Source: an uncultured Ferrovum sp. (lineage in GTDB: Bacteria; Pseudomonadota; Gammaproteobacteria; Burkholderiales; Ferrovaceae). From it: a stretch of DNA of 64,000 nucleotides. The number at the start of each line of letters is the position of its first letter. Position 1 is the first letter of the stretch. This document shows, piece after piece, positions 29,501 through 37,853 of the stretch. The position numbers were made by a program, and so were the translations under genes. The DNA lies in the NCBI GenBank assembly GCA_903893215.1, contig CAITLJ010000015.1, forward strand, positions 1 through 64,000, given 5' to 3'. The notes under the pieces were generated by a model. The model did not search any database. It saw only the letters and a program-made list of their open reading frames with translations, and was not told where the DNA came from.

Positions 29501-30228
29501 TGTGCATGTCTCGCGTATTAGCCGGCGATATTACTGAGTTGATTAAAAGCGCAGATTTAAGTCAGCCATCGGCTGCGAGGCCTGCTTGGTTTCATTTGGG
29601 GGCTGATATTCCCACAAGCAATAGATGCACGCTGCTTCTTGAGAACCATAAAAATACCTTGGCGTTGCTATCGGTGCGCACGAGTTTCTTGATGGTCGGA
29701 ACTCTTGAACCGCGCAAGGAGCATTTACAAACTATAGAGGCGTTTGAAATCCTCTGGGCCGATGGCAAAGACCTTAACCTTGTAATTGTTGGAAAGCAGG
29801 GGCGGCTTATGGATAAATTATCTCAAAAACTTCTTAATCACAGTGAGCTTGGTGCGCGGCTGCACTGGTTCGATGACCTTAGTGATGCTGAACAAGGGGC
29901 AATTTATAGTGCATGTGACTGTTTGATAGCGGCTTCTTGCGGTGATGGTTCTGGTCTTCCTATAATTGCGGCGGCTTCTCATAAGTTACCAATCATTGCC
30001 CGCGATCTACCCGTTTTTCGTGAGATCGCAGGCGATCACGCCTTTTATTTTGGCGTAGATACGGCCGTTGGCCTCGCGAGCACAATTAACGAGTGGCTTT
30101 TTCTTTACTCAAGGCAACAGCACCCTACTTCGGAGCATATGCCGTGGCAGACTTGGAAAGAAAGTGCCAATCAGTTATTTGAAGCGGTGATTGGCTTGCG
30201 AAGCCTGCAATCCAGTTTTAAAATATAG
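26503..30228 (+). CDS. Three-domain group 1 glycosyltransferase, AT-rich
   Basis: 1241 residues. Domain 1 (~1-410): MRLLIDLQGAQSVGSRLRGI, YTGGIDHRKNLDRLIQAY, donor motif HEGFGMPALEAMRCG. Domain 2 (~425-820): RLAYVSPLPPERTGIADY, with a weaker donor motif LSRGETSGAILDC. Domain 3 (~840-1241): LLIDVSGLVQRD, LMVGTLEPRKEHLQTIEAF, and a donor region GDGSGLPIIAAA without the usual Glu pair, so perhaps altered. Multi-domain GTs of this type polymerise mannan/rhamnan O-antigens exported by Wzm/Wzt (WbdA-like), which suits the neighbouring gmd-rmd operon. Base composition is far more AT-rich than the surroundings, a sign of transfer. The start at 26503 was chosen over an upstream TTG. Confidence 0.85.
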   Translation: MRLLIDLQGAQSVGSRLRGIGQYTLSFAQAVVRNRRDHDVLIALNGSFPDTIEPIKAAFEGLLPQKNIHVWTVPTAIRDCEPQNHARRNAAELIREAFLASLKPDVIHVSSLFEGFSDDSVTSIGRFDCVTPVSVTHYDLIPFIHREIYLRNPAIERWYMEKIEHLRRANKLLSISTASSHEAIDHLNFTPFDVVVVGTDCDAFFKPVKVGLSHREYLKITYGVHGHFVMYTGGIDHRKNLDRLIQAYALIAPALRATQQLVIVCAIKSTERDHLLHIAHLAGLECDEIVFTGYVPIEDLLLLYNACTVFAFPSWHEGFGMPALEAMRCGKAVIVSNLSALPEVVGCSEALFDPFDINAIARKIEQVLIEPDFREKLERQGAVQAKGFNWDNIALNAWNAWSNLNPVQKPLNSGLGRRPRLAYVSPLPPERTGIADYSADLISALSRWYDIDVIVNQRVVLGNVDQNIYQILSVSEFRSMAHSYERVIYQFGNSEFHHHMFDLLEQIPGVVVLHDFFLSGIQSYRAAFGESPNVWVQALQSSHGYLAVKQRYAEADIADVVWRYPANLPVLQAATGVIVHSDFSRNLARCWYGSSAGKEWAVIPLLRRPALLLDRTEVRKKLGVGLSDVLVCSFGHLAPTKLNHRLVNAWCDSFFTSSSNVYLIFVGECPPGEYREKLLRSISSNDAASRIRITGWVDAETYNLYLAAADIGVQLRTLSRGETSGAILDCMNHAIVTVVNAHGSMVDIDPNAAWVLSDEFTDEELINALTVLVNDDSQRKAIGAYAQRLVRERHSPDYCAEKYRDAVEGFYSHAEGGLEGLLKKLNRNPLQESELPSLATILSNNFPPAVGLPKLLIDVSGLVQRDAKSEIQQAVQKIVLEWLNHPPAGFMVEPVYSTAEISSYRYARRWTCGIMAIPDDWSSDEIVEASAGDIFLGLDLQLQVVFARGNYLKNLQSRGVDLFFLVCDSLYVQLPQAFNAGAADARKQLLEVITGLGGVVCMSRVLAGDITELIKSADLSQPSAARPAWFHLGADIPTSNRCTLLLENHKNTLALLSVRTSFLMVGTLEPRKEHLQTIEAFEILWADGKDLNLVIVGKQGRLMDKLSQKLLNHSELGARLHWFDDLSDAEQGAIYSACDCLIAASCGDGSGLPIIAAASHKLPIIARDLPVFREIAGDHAFYFGVDTAVGLASTINEWLFLYSRQQHPTSEHMPWQTWKESANQLFEAVIGLRSLQSSFKI

Positions 30229-30234
30229 CGGTAG

Positions 30235-30478
30235 GGAAAGTCTGATCAAGTCCGCGCGGAGCGCGGGCTGACGGGTAAGATCGAAGCATTGACACTGCCG
30301 ACGGGGCGCCGCGTCCGATGACCGATCAGATGAGCTTCTCGGACGCCGAGTTTGAGGGGAAACGGAAGAAGACGCGGCGAGAGATCTTCCTTGCCGAGAT
30401 GGCCCAGGTGATTCCCTAGTCGCAGATCGAGGCCGTCGTCGAACCGGTTTATCCCAAGCCCCGTAAGGGCCGTCGTCT
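30235..30478 (+). mobile_element. Truncated copy of the IS5-family element
   Basis: The first ~244 bp match the left end of the element at 24559 with scattered substitutions (for example CTGATCAAGTCC for CTGAACAAGCCC). The match stops abruptly after GGCCGTCGTCT. The transposase start (30318) is kept, but a TGG codon is TAG at 30417, so even the fragment is dead. Same orientation as the full copy, 5.7 kb away. Confidence 0.92.
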
Positions 30479-30483
30479 TAAGC

Positions 30484-30553
30484 GTCCGCGATCAGCGTGA
30501 AACGCTGTCCGCGATCCCGATGAAATGGGTGTCTGCGATCACTGAAATACGCA
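30484..30553. repeat. Three 23-24-bp direct repeats, orphan IS end
   Basis: GTCCGCGATC / GTCCGCGATC / GTCTGCGATC start at 30484, 30507 and 30531, each followed by a TGAAA-containing tail. IS21-family ends often carry such multiple terminal repeats, so this may be the end of a different, lost IS21-type element. It abuts the truncation point of the IS5 fragment. Confidence 0.55.
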
Positions 30554-30707
30554 ACGTCGTCGATAGTCTGAATGATCAATCGTGAAAAATACCTGACTGG
30601 TCCATTAAAGTTTTGTCGTTCCCGCGCGCGTTGGCTTAAGATTAATCTTCTCAACCCTAAGCCTATTATCCTTAGCGTTGTGCATCAGGTTTGAATTCGC
30701 CCTTAAC

Positions 30708-31766
30708 ATGATATTGTTCATAAGCGCACACTTGCCGCATCCAAACGCACCACAGGCAGGGCACAGGGTCGCTTGGCATAATCTGGTAAGGCTGTCGCTC
30801 GAGGGGCCGGTGGACGTCCTCCTTTTCCTTAACGCCGACGAAGCGCTCGGAAGCTTTCCTGTGTGGCCGGATGGCGTAAGGATACGAGCTGTTGTCGGTG
30901 TTAGCCGATTTCAGCGGTTTATGGCAGTTTTTCTTTCAATATTCAGTTTGGCGCCACGTTTTGCGACGCGCTGGACCAGAGCCGCAAAGGCAAGTGTTCG
31001 TCTGGCGCTGGCTGAACAAACCTACACAAAGGCTTGGCTGGAGTTTTCTGCAACTTTCCCGTTCTCGGAGTTGATGCCATCTGAACTCCCATGTGAGTTT
31101 TCAGTTCAGGATGTGCAATTGCAGTGGTGCCTGAGGGCGGCCCTGGTGCATCGCGTGACTGCGCCAATGATTTACAGGGATGAGGCGCGTTTCTTCGCTC
31201 GGGCTGACACCCTGGAGTGCTACAGTACAAAGGATGCACAGTTGATTTCTGCGCTCTATGGTCATGCCAAAATCGTGGTTCGCCCACCTCAGCTTGGCGA
31301 GTTTGTCACTCGGGTAACGAGGAATATGGAATCTATCGTTCCCTCGTCATTTCTTTTCTGGGGGGCGTTGAGTCGTCGAGAAAACTCTGAGGCTATTCTA
31401 TGGTTTCTCAGGTCTTGTTGGCCTGAGGTGCGTCGTGTCTGTCCTAACGCGCAGCTTTACATCGTGGGCTCTGCACCTACAGCCGAATTACGATCATTTG
31501 ATGGAAACGGCGTGGTTGTCACCGGTTTTGTGGAGGATCCGCAAATCTGGTTTGAGCGCGCTGCCTTCGGTATCGCGCCTCTCATTGAAGGCGCAGGGGT
31601 GAAGGTCAAGGTACTCGAGATGTTGGCTTGTGGTTTACCTGTCCTGGCAACTCCAGTTGCTGCAGAGGGCATCGATACCAGCGGCAATCTGATGGTATTC
31701 GAAAGGACAGCATTTCTCCCCGGTCTTCTGGAGGCCCTTCAAAGTCGGGCGATCTCCGGAGAGTAA
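30708..31766 (+). CDS. Group 1 glycosyltransferase
   Basis: 352 residues from ATG 30708 (an upstream in-frame TTG is less likely). ILFISAHLPHPNAPQAGHR opens the GT-B fold; the C-terminal half holds FLFWGALSRRENSEAILWFL and the donor-binding FGIAPLIEGAGVKVKVLEM followed by ACGLPVLATP. Composition is intermediate, less AT-rich than the island before it. It converges with the flippase gene, 12 bp between stops. Sugar specificity unknown. Confidence 0.82.
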   Translation: MILFISAHLPHPNAPQAGHRVAWHNLVRLSLEGPVDVLLFLNADEALGSFPVWPDGVRIRAVVGVSRFQRFMAVFLSIFSLAPRFATRWTRAAKASVRLALAEQTYTKAWLEFSATFPFSELMPSELPCEFSVQDVQLQWCLRAALVHRVTAPMIYRDEARFFARADTLECYSTKDAQLISALYGHAKIVVRPPQLGEFVTRVTRNMESIVPSSFLFWGALSRRENSEAILWFLRSCWPEVRRVCPNAQLYIVGSAPTAELRSFDGNGVVVTGFVEDPQIWFERAAFGIAPLIEGAGVKVKVLEMLACGLPVLATPVAAEGIDTSGNLMVFERTAFLPGLLEALQSRAISGE

Positions 31767-31778
31767 AAAATTTGTCGC

Positions 31779-33155
31779 TCAGGTGCTGTTATGTTGGCTC
31801 GCGTGTGTGACGTTCCTAACCTTCAGGTACTGCACAAAAAAGTTGATGCTTTCACAAATCGCGATGCTGCCCGCCACGCCTAAACCGCCGTATGCCCTCC
31901 CCAAGATTGCAAGGCCGATGAGACTGGTTGCCGCGTTCAACCAAGAAACTCGCGCGATGAACCGGTAGTCCCCAGATGCCTGAATCACTGCCGTATTGCA
32001 CATGTTTAGGCCTCTGAGCAGCGTGCAAACGGTAATCAGGGTAAACAATTGAAGCTCGGCGGTGCCAGAAAGTGCTGGGAAAAAATTGCGAATGGCCACT
32101 ATCCCGATGCCGCCACTTGCCAGTGCTACGTAGAATATACGAGCCTTAAGTTTTGCTAGCAGGTGGATGGCTTTCGCTTGCTCGTTTCTGAACAGCATCG
32201 GTGCTATCCGGGCGTGCAGGGTGCTTGATAGCGCTGCATAAAGGTACAGCAGCGGATCGCTCAATTTTAATGCGAGCTGGTATTGAGCAGCCAGTGTGGC
32301 AGTCAATATCGAACCAGTGACGTATTGATCGACGCGTGAATAAAGAGCGGATACCAGGTTCGCGCTTGCGGTGTGCGACGACGCCCGCAGAGTGGTTTTT
32401 AACGTTGCGTTACGCGTCTTGGTGATATTGTCTAAGTTCTTAGCCGTGCCGGTTCGGAAAGCCCGATGAGCAACCCAGATGGCGCAACATTCCGCGCCTA
32501 TCAGTGTCACCGGTCCCAAATATTGTGGACGCAGTTCTGGCAGGAGTGTGACGGTTGCTAGTGCGGTTCCGCTGATGGTTGCAATCACCATGATCTGACT
32601 GGTGACCAACGAGAGCCAGCCAGAAGCCTGCAGAAACGACAAGTAATGTCCAAGGATTAGCCCCGACCATGCGGTTAGCGACAAGAAAAATATCTCGCGC
32701 GGGCTGAGCGCATCCATAAAGTGGGGCATTATCAGGCAGAGCAGGGCGCTCGCTATCCCGCCAGTGACAATCTTGAAGTTCCGCGTCTGCCGGAACAGGT
32801 CCTGACTACCACCCCCGCCAAGCGCATAAATTCGGGTCGCCCAGACGTCCAAACCCCAATCGGCGATCACCCGCAAGATGTCGGATGTGGTGATCAGCAA
32901 GGCCATTTGCGTGAAGCGGGGATGATCAAAGCAGCGTGCTGCGATCATCAGCAGCTCGTATCGCGGGCCGATCAGGAAAATTTTGGTGAACAGCAGCGCA
33001 AACGTGTCTCTTGAGACGCCGTTCGCAGATTCCGCGCCCGTGCTCACTTGACCGCCAGTCCCGGGCGCAGGGGCAAGGGTCTCCGCAATGTTCTGCGGTG
33101 ATTCGCACGGGGTTTCGGAGAGTGGAGCAGCAGTCAGCACAAGGGTCGGCAGCAA
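31779..33155 (-). CDS. Wzx-like polysaccharide flippase
   Basis: 458 residues with about 12 hydrophobic segments in the MATE/Wzx arrangement (for example ALLCLIMPHFMDALSPREIF, LAAQYQLALKLSDPLLYLYA, GGLGVAGSIAICESINFFV). The first ~45 residues are Pro/Thr/Glu-rich and non-hydrophobic. The only start in frame at the end is a TTG (33155) without a good ribosome site; a GTG within the N-terminal tail could be the true start. It would flip lipid-linked repeat units, an alternative export route to Wzm/Wzt. Confidence 0.78.
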   Translation of the reverse strand: MLPTLVLTAAPLSETPCESPQNIAETLAPAPGTGGQVSTGAESANGVSRDTFALLFTKIFLIGPRYELLMIAARCFDHPRFTQMALLITTSDILRVIADWGLDVWATRIYALGGGGSQDLFRQTRNFKIVTGGIASALLCLIMPHFMDALSPREIFFLSLTAWSGLILGHYLSFLQASGWLSLVTSQIMVIATISGTALATVTLLPELRPQYLGPVTLIGAECCAIWVAHRAFRTGTAKNLDNITKTRNATLKTTLRASSHTASANLVSALYSRVDQYVTGSILTATLAAQYQLALKLSDPLLYLYAALSSTLHARIAPMLFRNEQAKAIHLLAKLKARIFYVALASGGIGIVAIRNFFPALSGTAELQLFTLITVCTLLRGLNMCNTAVIQASGDYRFIARVSWLNAATSLIGLAILGRAYGGLGVAGSIAICESINFFVQYLKVRNVTHASQHNST

Positions 33156-33462
33156 CTTACATCAGCGAAATCAATCATGCTGCCAGTTTCGCCAAAGTGC
33201 AGCGGCCGCAAAACGTTGATTTCGTTAAGGTTTAAAAAGACTGGGTTCTTCGCCATGTTAGCACCGGGCGGCACTTTTGCTAGGTCTTTGTCTGTACGCC
33301 TCCCGGTATTCTGCCACTGAGTCAAGTCTTGGCACTCCGGGCAGCGTTTCCCTCACGGTGGCCGGGGTAAGGATGGATGCGGTTAGCACGCGGCGCATTC
33401 GCTGCGCTTTGGACGGCTCGCCGATATACTGCGGCATTGTCTCGCTACCGTTCCTCGCGCCC
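33156..33462. other. Gene-free spacer between flippase and thrS
   Basis: Divergent spacer of 307 bp that must hold promoters for both genes. I see no convincing paired promoter boxes, T-box or attenuator. The thrS frame is open upstream of its ATG, but those codons do not resemble ThrRS. Confidence 0.5.
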
Positions 33463-35385
33463 ATGTCCCTGAACATCACCCTTCCCGATGGCTCCGTCCG
33501 TGCTTTTGACGGCCCCGTTACCGTGGCTGAAGTCGCCGCCAACATCAGCGCCGGTCTCGCCCGTGTCGCGCTGGCCGGCAAGGTGGACGGCAAGCTGGTC
33601 GACACCAGCTTCCGCATCGAGCAGGACGCGTCGGTTGCCATTATTACGTCTCATGACGCCGATGGGGTAGAAGTCATCCGCCACTCCACGGCGCACCTGC
33701 TGGCCCACGCTGTCAAGGAGGTGTACCCGGACGTGCAGGTCACCATCGGCCCGGTGATCGAAAACGGCTTCTACTACGACTTCGCCACGCCGCGCCCATT
33801 CGGGCCGGAAGACCTTGCCGCCATCGAAAAGCGCATGGCCGAGATCAACAAGCGCGATCTGCCGGTCATTCGCGAAGTGATGGGGCGCGACGAGGCCGTC
33901 GCCTTCTTCAAGAACATGGGGGAGGCCTACAAGGCCGAGATCATCAGCAGCATCCCGGCCAATGAACAGTTGTCGCTCTATCGCCAGGGCGACTTCATCG
34001 ACCTGTGCCGCGGCCCACATGTGCCGTCCACCGGAAAACTGAAGGTGTTCAAGCTGATGCGCGTGGCCGGTGCCTACTGGCGCGGCGATAGCAAGAACGA
34101 GATGCTGCAGCGGGTGTACGGCACGGCCTGGGCCAAGAAGGAAGACCAGGAGGCTTACATCACCCGGCTGGAAGAGGCCGAGAAGCGCGACCACCGCAAG
34201 ATCGGCAAGCAGCTCGACCTGTTTCATCTGCAGGACGACGCGCCGGGCATGATCTTCTGGCACCCCAAGGGCTGGAGCCTGTGGCAGGAAGTGGAGCAGT
34301 ACATGCGGCAGGTGTACCGCAAGCATGGCTACCACGAGGTGCGTTGCCCACAGATCCTCGACAAGAGCCTGTGGCAGAAGTCCGGCCATTGGGACAACTT
34401 CAGCAAGAACATGTTTACCACCGAGTCGGAAGCGCGCGACTTCGCGATCAAGCCGATGAACTGCCCGGGCCATGTGCAGATCTTCAACCAGGGCGTGCGC
34501 TCGTACCGCGAACTGCCGCTGCGCTACGGTGAGTTTGGCAGTTGCCATCGCAACGAACCGTCCGGCGCGCTGCACGGCGTGATGCGGGTGCGTGGCTTCA
34601 CCCAGGATGACGGCCACATCTTTTGTACGGAAGACCAGATTCAGGGCGAGGTGTCTGACTTCATCGTGCTGCTCAAGCGCGTATATGCCGACTTCGGCTT
34701 CACCGACATCCAGTACAAATTGGCCACCCGGCCCGAGCAGCGCGTGGGTTCCGACGCCACCTGGGACAAGGCCGAGCAGGCGCTCGACCAGGCACTCACC
34801 GCTGCAGGCGTGGAGTTCGAAGTGCTGGTGGGCGAGGGCGCCTTCTATGGCCCGAAGATTGAATTTCATCTGCGCGACTGCATTGGCCGCACCTGGCAGT
34901 GCGGCACCATCCAGGCCGACTTTTCCATGCCGGGCCGGCTGGACGCCGAGTATGTCGATGAAGACAACACCCGCAAAGTACCGGTCATGCTGCACCGGGC
35001 CATTCTGGGATCGCTGGAACGCTTCATTGGCATTCTGATCGAAAACTTCGCCGGCGCCTTCCCGCTGTGGCTGGCACCCACCCAGTTGGTGGTGATGAAT
35101 ATCAGCGAAGCGCAGATTCCCTATGCCCAGCAGGTGGTCGACGCGCTGCGTGCTGAGGGCGTGCGCGCCGAGATTGACCTGCGCAACGAAAAGATTGGCT
35201 ACAAGATCCGCGAGCACAGCATGCAAAAAGTGCCGCTGCAGGTGGTGATTGGCGACAAGGAAATGGCCGCGCAAGTGGTGGCGGTGCGTGACCGCAGCGG
35301 TCAGGATCTGGGGCAGATGTCGCTGGACGGCCTGCTCGCCCTGGTGCGTGCCGGTGTGGCTGAGCGGTCGGGTGTGTCGGTTTAA
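33463..35385 (+). CDS. thrS: Threonyl-tRNA synthetase
   Basis: 640 residues, standard length. N-terminal TGS domain ([17 protein letters not shown]), editing domain with [15 protein letters not shown], class II catalytic core with [29 protein letters not shown] and [13 protein letters not shown], and a C-terminal anticodon-binding domain. It charges tRNA-Thr and edits Ser-tRNA-Thr. The start at 33463 is set by the TGS domain. In most relatives infC follows directly; here a minus-strand GtrA-like gene and 0.9 kb intervene. Confidence 0.97.
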   Translation: MSLNITLPDGSVRAFDGPVTVAEVAANISAGLARVALAGKVDGKLVDTSFRIEQDASVAIITSHDADGVEVIRHSTAHLLAHAVKEVYPDVQVTIGPVIENGFYYDFATPRPFGPEDLAAIEKRMAEINKRDLPVIREVMGRDEAVAFFKNMGEAYKAEIISSIPANEQLSLYRQGDFIDLCRGPHVPSTGKLKVFKLMRVAGAYWRGDSKNEMLQRVYGTAWAKKEDQEAYITRLEEAEKRDHRKIGKQLDLFHLQDDAPGMIFWHPKGWSLWQEVEQYMRQVYRKHGYHEVRCPQILDKSLWQKSGHWDNFSKNMFTTESEARDFAIKPMNCPGHVQIFNQGVRSYRELPLRYGEFGSCHRNEPSGALHGVMRVRGFTQDDGHIFCTEDQIQGEVSDFIVLLKRVYADFGFTDIQYKLATRPEQRVGSDATWDKAEQALDQALTAAGVEFEVLVGEGAFYGPKIEFHLRDCIGRTWQCGTIQADFSMPGRLDAEYVDEDNTRKVPVMLHRAILGSLERFIGILIENFAGAFPLWLAPTQLVVMNISEAQIPYAQQVVDALRAEGVRAEIDLRNEKIGYKIREHSMQKVPLQVVIGDKEMAAQVVAVRDRSGQDLGQMSLDGLLALVRAGVAERSGVSV

Positions 35386-35455
35386 GGGCCGAGTCGTCTG
35401 GACGGGGGACGGCGTGAGCCGTTCCTCGTAACGTCAGATCGGCAGGGGTATCGCT

Positions 35456-35863
35456 TCAGTGGCTGCGGAAAGTAAAGCGCCGGTGCATCACGAACGACAG
35501 CAGCACGATGCCCACCGTAGTGATCGCCTGGGCCAGCCAGAAGGACATGCCCCAGCCATCCACCATCACTGACAGCAATGCGATGCTGACCACGGCGCCG
35601 CCGCCGTACACCAGATAGCAACGCACATATTCGCGCAGCCAGTTGCCGCGGGTGGCAAACACAAACAGCTTGTAGACCAGGAAGGCCACGCTGATCGACA
35701 GTACCGCACAGCCGCCGGTAATCACCACCAAGGGCAGGCGTTCATGCAGCCAGGCGTACATGCCCAGATTGAGCGCATAGGCAAACAGGGTGTTGAAACC
35801 GCCGGCCATCAGGTACCGCAACCGGGCATCCGACAACAGGGCGATCAGGGCTTGATTGTTCAA
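35456..35863 (-). CDS. GtrA-like small membrane protein
   Basis: 135 residues with four hydrophobic helices and the family pattern YLMAGGFNTLFAYALNLGMY ... FLVYKLFVF ... HRRFTFRS at the C-terminus. GtrA family members are thought to flip or help flip lipid-linked sugars for O-antigen or teichoic acid glycosylation. The start appears to be TTG (35863); the ribosome site is unclear. It lies antisense between thrS and infC, which are normally adjacent, so it was probably inserted there. Confidence 0.82.
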   Translation of the reverse strand: MNNQALIALLSDARLRYLMAGGFNTLFAYALNLGMYAWLHERLPLVVITGGCAVLSISVAFLVYKLFVFATRGNWLREYVRCYLVYGGGAVVSIALLSVMVDGWGMSFWLAQAITTVGIVLLSFVMHRRFTFRSH

Positions 35864-36254
35864 TCCTTGGGTTTCCTTGATGAATTCAGGCCGTGACAGC
35901 CGTCAGCCGCGGTTCTGGTCACAGCGGGCGTGCCGCAAACATCGCCCGCGCGTCGCGTATGGTGCCTGATTGTTTGGCACGGTGCCGACATTCACTTGAG
36001 CAACACGCCGAATGGCGATAAGCTTCGGGTACGTGGGTTGCACTGGACCACGAAGGCGTCATCCCCGGCTTTGGTCGGGTGACGCGTCGGCGCCCTGTGG
36101 CGCGCGGATACTCCGGCTTCCGCACAGACCTCCTCGAGGTGCCGGCACTAAGTTGGGCTCACAAGCGCAGTGCAAGCGGCGATCCTGACAGGCCATCGGG
36201 CCGATACCCGGTGCCTTGTACAATCGCCTAATTGAATTTACTGGAGAAGTTGCT
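35864..36254. other. infC upstream region
   Basis: Spacer of ~390 bp between the divergent gtrA-like gene and infC. A TACAAT hexamer at 36219-36224 could be the -10 of an infC promoter, but no good -35 lies at 16-18 bp. GGAG at 36243-36246 is the infC ribosome site. Confidence 0.4.
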
Positions 36255-36860
36255 ATTTCTGACAAGAAAGAAGTTCGGGTAAACGGGGAAATCACGGCAC
36301 AAGAGATTCGTCTCGTTGGCGTGGAGAGCGAGCCGCTCGGTATCGTTTCGCTGGCCGAGGCCATGCGCCAGGCTGAGGCGATGGAAATCGACCTGGTCGA
36401 AATTGCACCGATGGCCAAGCCGCCGGTCTGCCGCCTGATGGACTACGGCAAGTTCAAGTACCGCGAATCCAAGCGGGCCCATGAAGCCAAGGTCAAGCAG
36501 AAGCAGATTCAGGTGAAGGAAGTGAAATTCCGCCCCGGTACTGATGATGGTGACTACAACATCAAGGTGCGCAACCTGATCCGCTTCTTGGGGGAAGGCG
36601 ACAAGACCAAGATTACCCTGCGGTTCCGCGGTCGCGAACTGTCGCACCAGGAGCTGGGCTACAACCTGCTCAAGCGCGTCGAAGCCGACCTGCTGGAACA
36701 CGGCGTGGTCGAGCAGTTTCCCAAGATGGAAGGGCGTCAGATGGTGATGGTGCTGGCGCCGAAAAAGAAGATCGAGAAGATCGAAAAGCCAGAAAAAGCC
36801 CCCCGCGCAGCGTCGCCGGAGGACGCAACGGCGCAGGAAGACGCCAAAACCGTGGCCTGA
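36255..36860 (+). CDS. infC: Translation initiation factor IF-3 (AUU start)
   Basis: 201 residues. N-domain with [17 protein letters not shown] and [20 protein letters not shown], linker, C-domain with [20 protein letters not shown] and [20 protein letters not shown]-3 binds the 30S subunit and checks start codons. No ATG or GTG fits the N-terminus; ATT at 36255 sits 8 nt after GGAG and gives ISDKKEVRV, matching the well-known AUU start through which IF-3 represses its own translation. A ~25-residue charged tail ([20 protein letters not shown]) extends the C-terminus. Confidence 0.95.
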   Translation: MSDKKEVRVNGEITAQEIRLVGVESEPLGIVSLAEAMRQAEAMEIDLVEIAPMAKPPVCRLMDYGKFKYRESKRAHEAKVKQKQIQVKEVKFRPGTDDGDYNIKVRNLIRFLGEGDKTKITLRFRGRELSHQELGYNLLKRVEADLLEHGVVEQFPKMEGRQMVMVLAPKKKIEKIEKPEKAPRAASPEDATAQEDAKTVA

Positions 36861-36887
36861 TCCTGCCACTGGTTTGTGCGATTCAAC

Positions 36888-36912
36888 ATGGCGCCCCGCG
36901 GGGCGCCATTTT
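36888..36912 (+). terminator. Bidirectional terminator between infC and APS kinase-like gene
   Basis: A perfect palindrome ATGGCGCCCC-GC-GGGGCGCCAT (36888-36909) is followed by T residues on the plus strand and, read in reverse, by the mirrored bases. It sits between two convergent genes, infC and the APS kinase-like gene, and separates infC from rpmI. Confidence 0.85.
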
Positions 36913-36916
36913 CATG

Positions 36917-37519
36917 TCATGCCGCCGAGGTTCTTTTTGCTGTCGGGCTACGCTGCATTGCGTGTTCTGCCGTTTCCCCAAAAAAGCGGCCGATCAGGTC
37001 GGCGCAAATTTGCTCGACGGTGTTCTGATCGGACCGGATGTAATGGTCCGGATTGGCAGGCGTCTCATAGCTCAGGTCCAGGCCCAGCATGTTGCGGATT
37101 TCACCTCTGGCGTAGGCGGCGTACAGGCCTTTCGGGTCGCGTTGTTGAAGTACGCAGATGGGGGCGTCCACATGGATCAAACGGAAGTCGCCCGGCTGAA
37201 AATGCGCGGCGGCCATGCGGCGATCCGCGGCAGACGGGCTGGCGGCGCTGACCAGCACGGTCAAGCCTTCATCAACCAGCAGGCGCGCCATGGCAGCAAT
37301 CCGCCGCACATTCTCGGTGCGGTCCTGCGCGGTGTAGCCCAGGTCGCTGCTGACCGAGGCTCTCACCAGGTCGGCGTCGAGTACCACAACGCGCACGCCT
37401 TGCGCCTGCAGCACCAGTTCAAGTTGCCGCGATATGGTGGACTTGCCCGCTGCAGACAACCCGGTGAACCACAACGCCCTCGGCGCCGTTGCAGCAAGTC
37501 CGATATTTGACAATTTCAT
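36917..37519 (-). CDS. Adenylylsulfate kinase-like protein
   Basis: 200 residues. P-loop GLSAAGKSTISRQLE, the substrate-binding D-A-D-LVRASVSSDLGY followed by DRTENVRRIAAMA, and QQRDPKGLYAAYARGEIRN with DLSYETPANPD match CysC. The enzyme phosphorylates APS to PAPS. No cysD/cysN or cysH is nearby, so it may supply PAPS for another use, or act on a related substrate. Located antisense between infC and rpmI. Confidence 0.85.
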   Translation of the reverse strand: MKLSNIGLAATAPRALWFTGLSAAGKSTISRQLELVLQAQGVRVVVLDADLVRASVSSDLGYTAQDRTENVRRIAAMARLLVDEGLTVLVSAASPSAADRRMAAAHFQPGDFRLIHVDAPICVLQQRDPKGLYAAYARGEIRNMLGLDLSYETPANPDHYIRSDQNTVEQICADLIGRFFGETAEHAMQRSPTAKRTSAA

Positions 37520-37853
37520 CCTGCGCTCCTGCCACTGCGGTGGATTCCCAACACCACCATCCGTCGCTGTCTTTCGGTGGCAGTGGTTGGCTGGATGCTG
37601 GGGGCAGCTTTGGCCGGATCCCGCACCGCCGCGTCGAAGTTACTAAGCATTGCCTGGAGATCCTGACTCGATTGCAAGTCTGCAGTTTACAATTTTTCCT
37701 GCGCTTCACTAAACCGCTTGATGGTCGGATGTGTGTCAAGTTGTATCAGGGCGGCTAAGTCACTCCACCCATCGGGGTTTTGGTTTGCAGGCGTCGTTTG
37801 GCGTAACGGTTTTTTAAGGGGCGGGGTTTATCTTTCCGTCGCTTTGACAGGGC
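37520..37853. other. Spacer between DUF1223 and APS kinase-like gene
   Basis: 334 bp on which both flanking genes read in the minus direction. No gene, repeat or clear terminator seen. Confidence 0.5.

Noticed and set aside
30235-30478. Reading the two IS5 copies as a functional composite transposon
   Set aside because: The second copy lacks its right end and carries a stop, and the full copy's transposase is frameshifted, so present-day mobility is unlikely; only a historical role is proposed.
33445-35274. 609-codon minus-strand open frame over thrS
   Set aside because: Mirror of a highly conserved synthetase gene, with no independent start signal or known domain.
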